Assembly: GCF_934191625.1 (NCBI RefSeq)
Contig: NZ_CAKPUG010000001.1
Location: 62,001 to 126,000 of the forward strand
Direction: 5' to 3'
Length of the DNA: 64,000 bases
Source of the DNA: an uncultured Lactococcus sp.
GTDB taxonomy: Bacteria; Bacillota; Bacilli; Lactobacillales; Streptococcaceae
Below, one piece after another: positions 25,713 through 33,731 of this stretch (position 1 is its first letter; each line of letters starts with the position of its first letter). Under the pieces are notes generated by a model. It was given only the letters and a program-made list of their open reading frames with translations, made no database searches and was not told the DNA's origin. The translations under genes were made by a program, and so were the position numbers.

Positions 25713-25798
25713 TGCGGAAGGCGGGACTTGAACCCGCACAGCCAAGATAGGCCACAGGATCCTTAATCCTGCGCGTCTGCCAATTCCGCCACTTCCGC
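25713..25798 (-). tRNA. tRNA-Leu, anticodon AAG
   Basis: 86 nt with a 7-bp acceptor stem (GCGGAAG/CTTCCGC), A discriminator, Leu-type D arm, the long variable arm typical of class II tRNAs, and T arm GCGGG-TTCAAGT-CCCGC. The anticodon stem CAGGA/TCCTG leaves the loop TTAAGGA, so positions 34-36 are AAG with G37. Reading it as TAA would need a broken stem. No CCA is encoded. Confidence 0.93.
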
Positions 25799-25882
25799 GA
25801 ATTGGTACTTTAATATAATACCATTTTAAGAAGGAGAATGCAAGAATAAACTGTAGTAGGATGTTTTCACTCTGCAAAATAA

Positions 25883-26818
25883 TCAACTATTATAGTTTTT
25901 CAAGAATTTTGCAATAGATTGACGGTAAAGTTGAGGATTTGTTTCAAAGGACTTAGCATGTGCAGCACCTTTAATCAAAAGCATTTCTTTTGGTGTCCCC
26001 GCCTTGACAGAACGGTAGTTTTCCTTAAGCATTGAAGTGGGAACATATGTATCTGAATCGCCGTGTATAAGAAGAATAGGCCGTGAGTTTTGAGAGAGTG
26101 CTTGTGTAGCACTTGCTTCTTTTAGAAACCAACCTTGACGTACTTTATTCATAGCGGATAAACTGTAGACAAGAGGAAATGGGGGGATATTGTAGGTTGA
26201 TTTGGCTTGGTAGGTGATTTCCGACCAAACATCAGTATAGCCACAGTCTTCAATAATACTGTTTACAGAGTTGGGTAATTCTGCTTCACCAGAAGCCATC
26301 ATAACAGTTGCAGCCCCCATGGAAAGACCAAATAAAGTAATGCGACTTTCAGGATTTTCTTGCGTTAATTTTTTTGACCAAGCAATAACGTCTTCCTTAT
26401 CGTAGTAACCATAAGTGATGAGTTGGCCGTCTGAAGCCCCAGCGGCACGATTGTCAGGCATAAGCACATTATAGCCTAAATCATGAAAGAGTTGCCCATA
26501 TTGGCGCATAGCTTCTTTATTTTGTCGGAAGCCATGGACGACAATAACCGTTTTATTCGTTGTTTGCGCTGCAGGAATGTACCAAGCTTTAAGATTTAAG
26601 CCACCATTTTCCATAGTAAGAGTTTTTTTATTCAACTTATCAAATTGAGTAACCAGGGAATAGTTTTTACTTGATGCTTGAACTTGGCCTACGGGATCAT
26701 CATTTCTGACATAGGCAACAGAGTAGAAATAATAAGTAATTCCTAAATCAACGAGTAACAGAAGGCCTATAATACTTGTTATCCACAGAGTGAAAATTTT
26801 ATTTTTGCGTTTTTTCAT
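25883..26818 (-). CDS. membrane-anchored alpha/beta hydrolase
   Basis: A 311-residue protein with a basic N-terminus (KKRKNK), one membrane helix (about residues 9-30) and an extracytoplasmic alpha/beta hydrolase domain. Visible: VVIVHGFRQNKEAM (oxyanion region), nucleophile elbow LFGLSMGAATVM, acid LIHGDSDTYVP and the final His in KGAAHAKSF. It is of the YqkD/BAAT-like cell-surface type common in lactic acid bacteria; substrate unknown. No ribosome site precedes the ATG, and an extended -10 (TGG-TATAAT, 26833 to 26825) puts the predicted +1 at the ATG. Confidence 0.88.
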   Translation of the reverse strand: MKKRKNKIFTLWITSIIGLLLLVDLGITYYFYSVAYVRNDDPVGQVQASSKNYSLVTQFDKLNKKTLTMENGGLNLKAWYIPAAQTTNKTVIVVHGFRQNKEAMRQYGQLFHDLGYNVLMPDNRAAGASDGQLITYGYYDKEDVIAWSKKLTQENPESRITLFGLSMGAATVMMASGEAELPNSVNSIIEDCGYTDVWSEITYQAKSTYNIPPFPLVYSLSAMNKVRQGWFLKEASATQALSQNSRPILLIHGDSDTYVPTSMLKENYRSVKAGTPKEMLLIKGAAHAKSFETNPQLYRQSIAKFLKNYNS

Positions 26819-26824
26819 CGCATT

Positions 26825-26833
26825 ATTATACCA
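26825..26833 (-). promoter_or_regulatory. extended -10 promoter of the hydrolase, start codon at +1
   Basis: On the minus strand TGG-TATAAT, its last T seven bases before the A of the ATG at 26818. Same geometry as dtd and the gene at 41464. Confidence 0.65.
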
Positions 26834-26906
26834 AATTTTTTGAGAAAAATTGGAATAATATTACTTAGGAGATGGGTCATTTTACCATTGAATATAATTT
26901 GACATG

Positions 26907-27054
26907 AAAAAACCTTCCCACAAGAGCCAACAAATGTGTGGGAAGGAAAAGGAGTAGTCGGGAACCAAAGGGGATTGATTCTTTGAGCCATTATATTTAG
27001 GGAAGCGAAATGAAGATCACTTTATTGGCTCATGGCTACATCTATCTTTTATTT
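26907..27054 (-). ncRNA. candidate structured small RNA of about 150 nt
   Basis: On the minus strand an extended -10 TGT-TAGAAT (27069 to 27061) gives a predicted +1 near 27054. The transcript would end at a perfect terminator (10-bp stem, arms 26937-26946 and 26913-26922, 14-nt loop, then TTTTTT to 26907). Inside, TGGCTC/GAGCCA (27026-27031 with 26985-26990) can pair, and CAAAG/CTTTG forms another stem. No open frame with a ribosome site is seen. It is not SRP RNA, RNase P RNA, tmRNA or a T-box by their conserved cores. It lies between the divergent hydrolase and rnpA. Confidence 0.55.
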
Positions 27055-27203
27055 ATCTTTATTCTAACATGGTTTTGAGCTTATAAATAATGATATGCAA
27101 GTTAAAATAAATAATGGAAAAAGCGCTTTCTCGGAAAAAGGTGACTTTTCCTCTAGTTTGTGTTAAAATAATGGAGATAATTTTTAGTATGGGAGAGAGT
27201 GGC

Positions 27204-27557
27204 TTGGCTATAAAAAAGACCTATCGTGTAAAACGCTCGAAAGACTTTGAACAAATATTTTTAGCGAAAAATAGCTTTGCCAATAAGAAATTTGTTGTAT
27301 ATAAACTTGATACTGAGCAACAGCATTTTCGTACAGGGATTTCAGTAAGTAAAAAGATTGGAAATGCGGTCACACGAAATCGTGTGAAGCGGCTCATTCG
27401 GCATGCAATAGCAGAATTTTCTTCTCATTTGGCAGATGAAGATTTTGTGGTTATTGCACGTCCAGGAGTCGAGAAACTCAGCTTTGAAGAAGTAAGAAAA
27501 AATCTCAAGCATGTATTGAAATTGTCTAAAATTTATAAAGATGGAGAAAAGAATTGA
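27204..27557 (+). CDS. rnpA: ribonuclease P protein component
   Basis: A 117-residue basic protein, the protein subunit of RNase P. Start chosen at TTG 27204 behind GGGAGAGAG, which gives the family start ([18 protein letters not shown]); the longer frame from 27114 has no ribosome site. The RNR signature is in [17 protein letters not shown]. The rnpA-yidC-jag-rpmH group is compact, though dnaA is not next to rpmH here. Overlaps yidC by 4 bases. Confidence 0.95.
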   Translation: MAIKKTYRVKRSKDFEQIFLAKNSFANKKFVVYKLDTEQQHFRTGISVSKKIGNAVTRNRVKRLIRHAIAEFSSHLADEDFVVIARPGVEKLSFEEVRKNLKHVLKLSKIYKDGEKN

Positions 27558-28369
27558 AAAAGAAAATAACTTTGCTTTCGATGGCAAGTGCTTCTTTACT
27601 CTTATTGGCTGCCTGTGGACGTTCTGAGGTCACACAAAATTCAACAAACTTTTGGGAACAAATAGTTTATGGATTTGCTCAGGTTATTCGTTTCTTGTCA
27701 TTTGGCGGTATGACAGCTGTTGGTATTATTTTATTTACCTTGGTTATTCGTGCGGCACTATTGCCTTTGATGAATATTCAAATTAAGTCTAGCCAAAAAA
27801 TGCAGGAAATTCAGCCTGAAATTAAAAAAATACAAGCGCAATATCCAGGTAAAGATGTGGATTCGCGTCGGAAGGTTCAAGAAGAAACGCAAGAACTTTA
27901 CGCTAAAAACAAGGTTAATCCTTATGCAGGCTGTTTGCCACTCTTAGTGCAAATGCCAATATTGTGGGCTTTGTATCAAGCTTTGACCCGTGTAGATTTC
28001 TTAAAGCACGGTACCTTCCTCTGGTTTAATATCGGGGATAAAGACCCAACGTTCATTTTGCCAATCTTGGCAGCACTCTTTACATTTGCTAGCTCATGGT
28101 TGACGATGAAATCAGCCCCTGAGAAAAATGCCATGACAAGTACCATGACATTTGCTATGCCTGTAATGATTTTTGTTTTTGCAATCAATGTCGCAAGTGG
28201 TGTTGCTCTTTATTGGGTAGTGTCAAATGGCTTCCAAGTGCTACAGACTTTGCTTATTGCCAATCCTTTCAAAATTATTGCGGCGCGTGAAGCCAAAGCT
28301 CAAGCGGAAAAAGATAAAGTAAAAGCACGTGAGAAGGCACTGAAGAAGGCTTTGAAAAATAAAAAGTAA
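27554..28369 (+). CDS. yidC: membrane protein insertase YidC (lipoprotein form)
   Basis: A 271-residue YidC/OxaA1 insertase with a lipoprotein signal (LLLLAACGR, Cys about residue 21) and five membrane helices. Visible: [17 protein letters not shown] with the conserved groove Arg, and [21 protein letters not shown]. The C-terminal tail is very basic (ribosome contact). Starts at TTG overlapping rnpA. The short form shows it is one of two YidC paralogues usual in this group. Confidence 0.95.
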   Translation: MKKKITLLSMASASLLLLAACGRSEVTQNSTNFWEQIVYGFAQVIRFLSFGGMTAVGIILFTLVIRAALLPLMNIQIKSSQKMQEIQPEIKKIQAQYPGKDVDSRRKVQEETQELYAKNKVNPYAGCLPLLVQMPILWALYQALTRVDFLKHGTFLWFNIGDKDPTFILPILAALFTFASSWLTMKSAPEKNAMTSTMTFAMPVMIFVFAINVASGVALYWVVSNGFQVLQTLLIANPFKIIAAREAKAQAEKDKVKAREKALKKALKNKK

Positions 28370-28393
28370 ATCAGGAGATAGGAGTTTTTAATC

Positions 28394-29305
28394 ATGACTA
28401 TTTTTACTGGGAGAACAGTTGAAGAAGCAATAGAGCGCGGTTTATATCGTTTAGGTGTAAAGCGTGAAAATGTGCATATTCATGTAAAACAAAAAGAAAA
28501 ACGTGGCTTTTTAGGATTTGGTAAAAAACGAGCCCTCGTAGATATAGAAGAAATCAAAGAAGAAACCATTCGTAAAGCTGATCGGTTAGCTGAACGTGGC
28601 GTTGAAGATATCAATCTTGGGGTGCCAAAAGCGCAGTCTGCCATGGAAGCTACTCTTGAGTTAAGCCAAATTGTCAAAGCTGTGCGTGCAGCTGAAAAAG
28701 AACAAGAAGGTGAATTAACTCCAGAAGAACGTGAAGTTATAATTGAAGAAGTTAAAGCAGATATTGCTCAAAGCAAAGACCCGATTGTACAAGTTGAGAT
28801 TCCTGAGAAGGTAAAAGAAAAAGCCAAGGCTGTACCGATGGAATTAACTGCTGAGGAAACAGCTTTTGCGGATAAAATTTCAACTTACTTAACAAATATT
28901 ACTTCGGAAATGGGTATCGCCATTACTGTAAATGTAGTAAAAGAAGGGTCCTTGATTGTTTTTAATTTAAATTCTAATCAAGATGCTTTACTCATAGGTA
29001 AACACGGGAAGATTTTGCAAAGTTTACAAACTTTGGCTAAAGCTTATGCTAACAGCATTTTGAGTACGCGAGTAAATATTGCTGTCAATGTTGGCGATTA
29101 TCATGAAAAGCGTAAAGCATATATTACAAGCTTGGCACACCGTGCCGCAGAACGTGCACGCTCTGGCGAAACTGTTTATATTAATGATTTACAGTCGAAT
29201 GAACGTAAGATTGTACACACAATTATTTCGAAAGAAGAAGGTGTTTCTAGCCATTCTGAGGGTAACGAATACAATCGTTATATCACCGTCACAAAAGAAA
29301 TTTGA
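28394..29305 (+). CDS. jag: RNA-binding protein KhpB/Jag
   Basis: A 303-residue cytoplasmic protein: Jag-N domain (TIFTGRTVEEAIERGLYRL, then KRGFLGFGKKRA), a charged middle of about 100 residues, a KH-II domain (LLIGKHGKILQSLQTL) and an R3H domain at the end (ERKIVHTII). With KhpA it binds RNA and controls cell elongation in streptococci. Follows yidC by 24 bp. Confidence 0.93.
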   Translation: MTIFTGRTVEEAIERGLYRLGVKRENVHIHVKQKEKRGFLGFGKKRALVDIEEIKEETIRKADRLAERGVEDINLGVPKAQSAMEATLELSQIVKAVRAAEKEQEGELTPEEREVIIEEVKADIAQSKDPIVQVEIPEKVKEKAKAVPMELTAEETAFADKISTYLTNITSEMGIAITVNVVKEGSLIVFNLNSNQDALLIGKHGKILQSLQTLAKAYANSILSTRVNIAVNVGDYHEKRKAYITSLAHRAAERARSGETVYINDLQSNERKIVHTIISKEEGVSSHSEGNEYNRYITVTKEI

Positions 29306-29369
29306 CATTTGCGAGGATTTGGTGTAGAATATTTTAGTATGCTTTAAGCACAGAAATGAAAGAAAGGAA

Positions 29370-29410
29370 CACCGCAAGAACGGTGGAGCTACTTTCCCAA
29401 GTGAAGTAGC
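29370..29410 (+). promoter_or_regulatory. two-hairpin 5' leader of rpmH
   Basis: CACCG-CAAGAA-CGGTG (29370-29385) and GCTACTT...AAGTAGC (29388-29394 with 29404-29410) lie directly before the weak AGGGA ribosome site. A promoter element TAGAAT lies near 29325. Could be a leader for control by a ribosomal protein; no known family is assigned. Confidence 0.5.
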
Positions 29411-29425
29411 CCAGGGATTTAACAA

Positions 29426-29560
29426 ATGAAACGTACTTACCAACCACATAAAAAACCTCGTAAGACTACTCACGGATTCCGTGCACGCATGGCAACTAAA
29501 AACGGACGTCGTGTACTTGCAGCTCGTCGTCGTAAAGGACGTGCTTCACTTACAGTTTAA
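29426..29560 (+). CDS. rpmH: 50S ribosomal protein L34
   Basis: A 44-residue very basic protein ([20 protein letters not shown] start, [11 protein letters not shown] end), identical in layout to L34. Too short for many gene finders. It is the last gene of the rnpA-yidC-jag group and has its own leader and a strong terminator. Confidence 0.97.
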   Translation: MKRTYQPHKKPRKTTHGFRARMATKNGRRVLAARRRKGRASLTV

Positions 29561-29574
29561 TTGTAAAAAAGATG

Positions 29575-29597
29575 CTCACCCTCGGGTGAGTTTTTTC
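29575..29597 (+). terminator. intrinsic terminator of rpmH
   Basis: CTCACC - CTCG - GGTGAG followed by TTTTTTC. Confidence 0.9.
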
Positions 29598-29649
29598 TTT
29601 TGGAAACTTCCTTCTTGAAAAGAAATTATAAAAAATAACGCTTAGAAAA

Positions 29650-29663
29650 GTAAAGCGTTTACT
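29650..29663 (+). promoter_or_regulatory. cre-like CcpA site before the aldo/keto reductase gene
   Basis: GTAAAGCGTTTACT matches 12 of 14 positions of the TGWAARCGYTWNCW consensus and is itself palindromic. It ends 10 bp before a TATAAT (29674-29679), so CcpA bound here would cover the -35 region. Confidence 0.6.
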
Positions 29664-29712
29664 TTTATTGTGATATAATGAATTTATTGTAAAAGAAGAG
29701 GAGTTTTTGTTA

Positions 29713-30624
29713 ATGAAAAAAATTCAGATTGCTGATATGCAAGCTTCACAAATTATCTTGGGCTGTATGCGTATCATAGAACCAGGAAAGAATCCTGTCA
29801 AAGTTATTGAGACAGCTTATGAAAATGGTATTAACTTTTTTGACCACGCGGACATTTATGGAGCTGGACAGTGTGAAACGGTTTTTGCTGAGGCTTTAGC
29901 GCAAACCTCCATTCGACGAGAGGATATTTATCTCCAATCTAAATGCGCTATTCGCCCGGGTGTAGCCTTTGATTTCTCAAAAGAACATATTATCCGTTCC
30001 GTAGAAGGCTCATTACAGCGGCTACAGACTGATTATCTTGATACTTTACTCCTACACCGCCCCGACACTTTAATGGAACCAGAAGAGGTCGCAGAGGCCT
30101 TCTATGAGTTAGAGAAATCGGGAAAAGTTCGTTACTTTGGCGTTTCCAATCAAAATCCTATGCAGGTTGAGTTACTTAAAACAGCAGTGAAGCAGCCATT
30201 ACTCTTTAATCAGCTTCAGTTTGGATTGAAGCATACAGAAATGGTTGATGCAGGTCTCAATGTGAATATCTCCAATCAAGCCAGTCATATGCAAGACGGT
30301 TCAGTATTAGAGTACTCTCGTATAAACAAGATGACGATTCAAGCTTGGTCTCCTTTCCAGCATGGTTTTTTTGATGGTCCTTTTGTGGGTAATGCCCAAT
30401 TTCCAGAATTAAACAAAAAACTTGAAGTATATGCGGAAAAATACAATCTTACACCTTCAGGTATTGCTATCGCTTGGATTAATCGTCATCCGGCACGTAT
30501 GCAGACGATAATTGGTACGATGACAGAGTCACGAATCGAAGAAGTAACGAATGCAAGCGATCTTGTTCTTAGTCGTGACGAGTGGTACGACTTGTACATG
30601 GCAGCCGGAAATATTCTCCCTTAA
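29713..30624 (+). CDS. aldo/keto reductase (YdhF-like)
   Basis: A 303-residue NADPH-dependent oxidoreductase with the TIM-barrel AKR fold. Visible tetrad elements: Asp and Tyr in FDHADIYGAGQCE, Lys in YLQSKCAI, His in LLLHRPD; the C-terminal cofactor region has IIGTMTESRIEEV. Closest to the YdhF subgroup; substrate unknown. ATG at 29713 with GAGGAG; an upstream TTG at 29707 is possible. Probably under catabolite control through the cre-like site at 29650. Confidence 0.88.
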   Translation: MKKIQIADMQASQIILGCMRIIEPGKNPVKVIETAYENGINFFDHADIYGAGQCETVFAEALAQTSIRREDIYLQSKCAIRPGVAFDFSKEHIIRSVEGSLQRLQTDYLDTLLLHRPDTLMEPEEVAEAFYELEKSGKVRYFGVSNQNPMQVELLKTAVKQPLLFNQLQFGLKHTEMVDAGLNVNISNQASHMQDGSVLEYSRINKMTIQAWSPFQHGFFDGPFVGNAQFPELNKKLEVYAEKYNLTPSGIAIAWINRHPARMQTIIGTMTESRIEEVTNASDLVLSRDEWYDLYMAAGNILP

Positions 30625-30666
30625 AACTGTAAATTTATTGTTTAGTATTGAGCGACAAATGGTTCT

Positions 30667-30692
30667 AAAAGATCCTGCTGTAGGGGCTTTTG
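30667..30692 (+). terminator. probable terminator after the aldo/keto reductase gene
   Basis: AAAAG and TCCT (30667-30676) pair with AGGG and CTTTT (30682-30691) around GCTGT, with one A/G mismatch. The T-run is only four long. Confidence 0.5.
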
Positions 30693-30715
30693 TTCCAGCT
30701 ACTAGACGAAATAGA

Positions 30716-30744
30716 TTGAATTAGTGTCCGAAATGATGTATAAT
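30716..30744 (+). promoter_or_regulatory. promoter of ireB-ruvX-DUF1292
   Basis: TTGAAT (30716-30721), 17-bp spacer, TATAAT (30739-30744). Confidence 0.8.
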
Positions 30745-30824
30745 TAAAGAGCATTATTAGAAAAAATTAATTAAAAGGATTTTTAAGCAATTTGCTTGAA
30801 CCTACCCCAAAGGAGGTACATATT

Positions 30825-31091
30825 ATGAGTTTTACAGATGAAACAGTCCGCTTTGAATTTGATGATTCAAGTAAAAAAGAAATCGGCGAAACACTTGTAA
30901 ATGTTTATCGTGCACTTGATGCGAAAGGTTACAATCCTATCAACCAAATGGTAGGTTACGTTTTGTCAGGAGATCCAGCTTATATCCCACGCCATGACGA
31001 TGCACGTAACAAAATCCGTCGTTTTGACCGTGATGATATTGTTGAAGAATTAATTAAAGAATACTTAAAAGCACATGGTGTACAACTTTAA
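30825..31091 (+). CDS. ireB: IreB family regulatory phosphoprotein (DUF965)
   Basis: An 88-residue cytoplasmic protein ([13 protein letters not shown] start, [18 protein letters not shown] core). In Enterococcus faecalis IreB is phosphorylated by the Ser/Thr kinase IreK and modulates cephalosporin resistance. ATG at 30825 has a perfect AAAGGAGG; an 11-residue upstream extension is possible but has no ribosome site. The ireB-ruvX-DUF1292 order is conserved in Firmicutes. Its TAA overlaps the ruvX ATG by one base. Confidence 0.93.
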   Translation: MSFTDETVRFEFDDSSKKEIGETLVNVYRALDAKGYNPINQMVGYVLSGDPAYIPRHDDARNKIRRFDRDDIVEELIKEYLKAHGVQL

Positions 31092-31519
31092 TGTACAGTA
31101 GAATTTTAGGTTTGGATGTTGGTACGAAAACGGTTGGTGTAGCTGTAAGTGATTTATTGGGAATGACGGCTCAACCTGTTGAAACTATAAAGATTGACAG
31201 TGAAGCTGGGGAGTTTGGTTTTGAACGCCTAGCAGAGCTAATTACAGAATATAAGCCTTCAAAGATCGTGCTCGGTTTACCCAAACATATGAATAATGAT
31301 GAAGGTATTCGTGCAGAAGCTTCAAGAAACTATGGTGAAAAAATTACCGAAATGTTTGATGTTGCTGTAGAATACCAAGATGAACGCTTGACGACAATGC
31401 AAGCAGAAAAAGTATTGATTGATGGTGGTGTCCGTCGTAAGGACCGTAAAAAATCAATTGATAAGCTCGCCGCTGTCTTGATATTACAAAATTATCTGGA
31501 TGCGCACAAATTATTTTAG
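31091..31519 (+). CDS. ruvX: putative pre-16S rRNA nuclease / Holliday junction resolvase YqgF
   Basis: A 142-residue RNase H-fold nuclease of the YqgF/RuvX family: [18 protein letters not shown] with the first catalytic Asp, VLGLPKHMN, and [15 protein letters not shown] with the acidic pair, ending [15 protein letters not shown]. Established role is 5' end processing of 16S rRNA; a resolvase role is also proposed. Confidence 0.95.
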   Translation: MYSRILGLDVGTKTVGVAVSDLLGMTAQPVETIKIDSEAGEFGFERLAELITEYKPSKIVLGLPKHMNNDEGIRAEASRNYGEKITEMFDVAVEYQDERLTTMQAEKVLIDGGVRRKDRKKSIDKLAAVLILQNYLDAHKLF

Positions 31520-31533
31520 AAGTAGGAAGTATT

Positions 31534-31857
31534 ATGTCAGAACATACACATGACCATGACCACGAAGATCGTTTTATCACACTTATTGATGATAACGGTA
31601 ATGAAAGCCTTTTTGAAATCTTGATCACAATTGATGGTCAAGAAGAATTTGGCAAAAATTATGTCCTTGTTATGCCTGTTGATGGAGCAGAAGATGATAA
31701 TGGTGAAGTTGAAATCCAAGCCTATTCATTTACTCAAAATGAAGATGGTACTGAAGGTGATTTACAACCTATCGCTGAAGATTCAGATGCTGAATGGGAT
31801 ATGATTGAAGAAGTTTTTAATAACTTTATGGAAAATCAAGACGATGAAGTTTATTGA
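31534..31857 (+). CDS. DUF1292 family protein (YrzB-like)
   Basis: A 107-residue, very acidic cytoplasmic protein with a His-rich start ([13 protein letters not shown]), which could bind metal. Always found downstream of ireB-ruvX in this phylum. Function unknown. Closed by a terminator. Confidence 0.88.
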   Translation: MSEHTHDHDHEDRFITLIDDNGNESLFEILITIDGQEEFGKNYVLVMPVDGAEDDNGEVEIQAYSFTQNEDGTEGDLQPIAEDSDAEWDMIEEVFNNFMENQDDEVY

Positions 31858-31863
31858 TAAATC

Positions 31864-31887
31864 AAGAGGTAAAACCTCTTTTTTTAT
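31864..31887 (+). terminator. intrinsic terminator of the ireB operon
   Basis: AAGAGGT - AAA - ACCTCTT followed by seven T. Confidence 0.9.
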
Positions 31888-31996
31888 TGCATTAAAAATG
31901 AAATATTATGAATTATTACATAAAATTTTTAGCGAAAATTGAGTACTTCGAAGAAATTTGTTATAATTTAGTGATTACTCTTTGAAGGAAAAATAA

Positions 31997-33595
31997 ATGA
32001 AAAAAAGATATGGTTCACGTTCACAAAGGCATGAACATGAAAAACAATCGGAGGAACTCGAAGAACTCGAGGATCTTAAAGCTAATGAAGACTTCGAGCT
32101 TCCTGTGGAAGAAGCTGGTTTTTATTCACGTCGTCATAAAACAGAAGCAAGTTTTGTTCCGACTAGAGAAAAAACGCCGCGGCTCATGCCAGCCGACTGG
32201 TTGTTTATTGCGCTAGTTTCTTTAGTACTTAGTTTCAGCTTTTATGCTTTCCCTATATTTAATCTTCAACCAACAGGTGTGCAGTCTCAGTACCTTTACT
32301 CAGGAATGGCGATGCAGGCTGGGCTAGTACCTTATAATGATTTTTGGGGCGCAGGTGGGATTGTCTTTTATCTGATTAATTGGGTGGGACATTTTGGCCA
32401 AACTACATGGCTGCTTTACCTTTTCCAAATTTTGGCTTTATTTATGAGTGGTGTGCAAGTCTATCGTTTGATTTCACAACGCACACGTAGCCGTTTAGCA
32501 GCGCGTATTATTACAGGGTTCACCTTAGTTTCGATTGCCGGTTTAGCTCAAGGTGGCACAGCACCAACCTTAATTGCTCTGCCATTTGCATTATGGGCGT
32601 TGCAATTCTTAGATCTTTATCTACGTCAAGATGCACGTGATGAAGCTTTTATTGTGTTTGGTATGACGGGAGCCCTTGTTCTTGTTATCTCACCAATTAT
32701 GGCGGTTTTATGGTTACTTTCATGCCTCGCCTTGCTTATCTTTAATATTCAGAATAAAAGAATTGGTCGTGGTTTTTATCAACTTTTAGCAATTTCATTT
32801 GGTGTATTGTTGATAGGATATAGTGTTGCCTTTTATTCCTTAAATGCACAAGTACTATATACATCCATCGAACAGTCTATTATCATCCCGCTTACGACAT
32901 TAGGCTTTACTGATAATTTGGGAATGTCACTTCTGAAAGCACTAGTTTTTATCTTGGTATTTGGACTTGCAGCCAATTTTATACACGGTGTGCGGAATAT
33001 TAAGCGTTCGGGTCAAACATTTATCTGGCAACTTTTACTCTTATTTGGTTCAATTCTTGTTTTAGGCTTTGTGGTATTTTCTCAAGTATTTGAAAGTTCA
33101 AACTTGCTTGCCATTCTGCCCTTACTCTTATTATTCGTTAGTGATACCATACAAGATGCGGTGGATCAACGCCAGAATATCTTACAAGATTACATGAAGG
33201 CAAAGCTTTTTGCGCCTATTTTGGCTTTACTTTTTGTGATAGGGGCTCCTATCGTTACGCAAACGATGCATCAACAAGTGTTTTCAGAAGAGCAGCAAGT
33301 TGCACAGTTTGTAAAAGCGGACACAACAAAAGAAGATAAGGTATTGGCTATAGCAGCGGATAAAAATATAAATCTGCGAGCACAGCGCGTGGGAGCTATA
33401 GATGCTTTTCCTAGCCATTATCCGGTAAGATTCCATCAGAACTTTGACTTGCTTTTTGCTAATGCAGGCAATAAGTATGTTGTGGTGCAAAGTGGACAGG
33501 ATCTGTCGGATACTGTACAAGAAACACTTAAAGATTCTTACAAAAAAGTGGAGGTTGGTAACGTTAGTCAATTCTCTGTATACAAAAAGAAATAA
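31997..33595 (+). CDS. polytopic membrane protein, GT-C glycosyltransferase-like
   Basis: A 532-residue protein: a highly charged cytoplasmic N-terminus of about 65 residues (RHEHEKQSEELEELEDL), about ten membrane helices (about 68-420) and a C-terminal extracellular domain of about 110 residues. The first loop (QYLYSGMAMQAGLVPYNDFWG) resembles the GT-C/PMT_2 fold where an acidic residue would be catalytic, but I cannot identify the diagnostic Asp pair with certainty. A role in transfer of sugars from polyprenyl carriers to wall polymers is a guess. Single gene, AAGGAAAAA ribosome site. Confidence 0.6.
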   Translation: MKKRYGSRSQRHEHEKQSEELEELEDLKANEDFELPVEEAGFYSRRHKTEASFVPTREKTPRLMPADWLFIALVSLVLSFSFYAFPIFNLQPTGVQSQYLYSGMAMQAGLVPYNDFWGAGGIVFYLINWVGHFGQTTWLLYLFQILALFMSGVQVYRLISQRTRSRLAARIITGFTLVSIAGLAQGGTAPTLIALPFALWALQFLDLYLRQDARDEAFIVFGMTGALVLVISPIMAVLWLLSCLALLIFNIQNKRIGRGFYQLLAISFGVLLIGYSVAFYSLNAQVLYTSIEQSIIIPLTTLGFTDNLGMSLLKALVFILVFGLAANFIHGVRNIKRSGQTFIWQLLLLFGSILVLGFVVFSQVFESSNLLAILPLLLLFVSDTIQDAVDQRQNILQDYMKAKLFAPILALLFVIGAPIVTQTMHQQVFSEEQQVAQFVKADTTKEDKVLAIAADKNINLRAQRVGAIDAFPSHYPVRFHQNFDLLFANAGNKYVVVQSGQDLSDTVQETLKDSYKKVEVGNVSQFSVYKKK

Positions 33596-33620
33596 GATAT
33601 ACATAAATGTATATCTTATT
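33594..33620 (+). terminator. hairpin terminator after the membrane protein gene
   Basis: AAGATATACAT (33594-33604) and ATGTATATCTT (33607-33617) are perfectly complementary, followed by ATTTTATT. The stop codon overlaps the stem. Confidence 0.65.
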
Positions 33621-33640
33621 TTATTATAATGAAAAAAGCG

Positions 33641-33655
33641 AATTTTCTGACTATT
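33641..33655 (+). promoter_or_regulatory. CodY box upstream of codY
   Basis: AATTTTCTGACTATT matches 13 of 15 positions of the CodY consensus AATTTTCWGAAAATT. It ends 4 bp before the -35 of codY, so autoregulation is likely, as known for lactococcal codY. Confidence 0.75.
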
Positions 33656-33659
33656 TCTG

Positions 33660-33688
33660 TTGTTTTTTGAATTTTTTTGTGTTATAAT
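33660..33688 (+). promoter_or_regulatory. codY promoter
   Basis: TTGTTT (33660-33665), 17-bp spacer, TATAAT (33683-33688) with an upstream TGT, an extended -10. Confidence 0.7.
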
Positions 33689-33731
33689 TCATTAAGAGTT
33701 TATTTAGAAAATAATATAATAGGAGAAAACC

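Larger units (their letters stand above)
26819..27203. other. intergenic region between the hydrolase gene and rnpA
   Basis: Holds the hydrolase promoter (26825-26833), the candidate minus-strand RNA (26907-27054) and the rnpA promoter: GTGACT near 27141 with 17-bp spacing to an extended -10 TGT-TAAAAT at 27161-27169. Confidence 0.6.

Noticed and set aside
27118..27131. cre-like sequence AAAAAGCGCTTTCT upstream of rnpA
   Set aside because: 12 of 14 matches, but both outer conserved bases on the left are wrong and catabolite control of rnpA would be unexpected.
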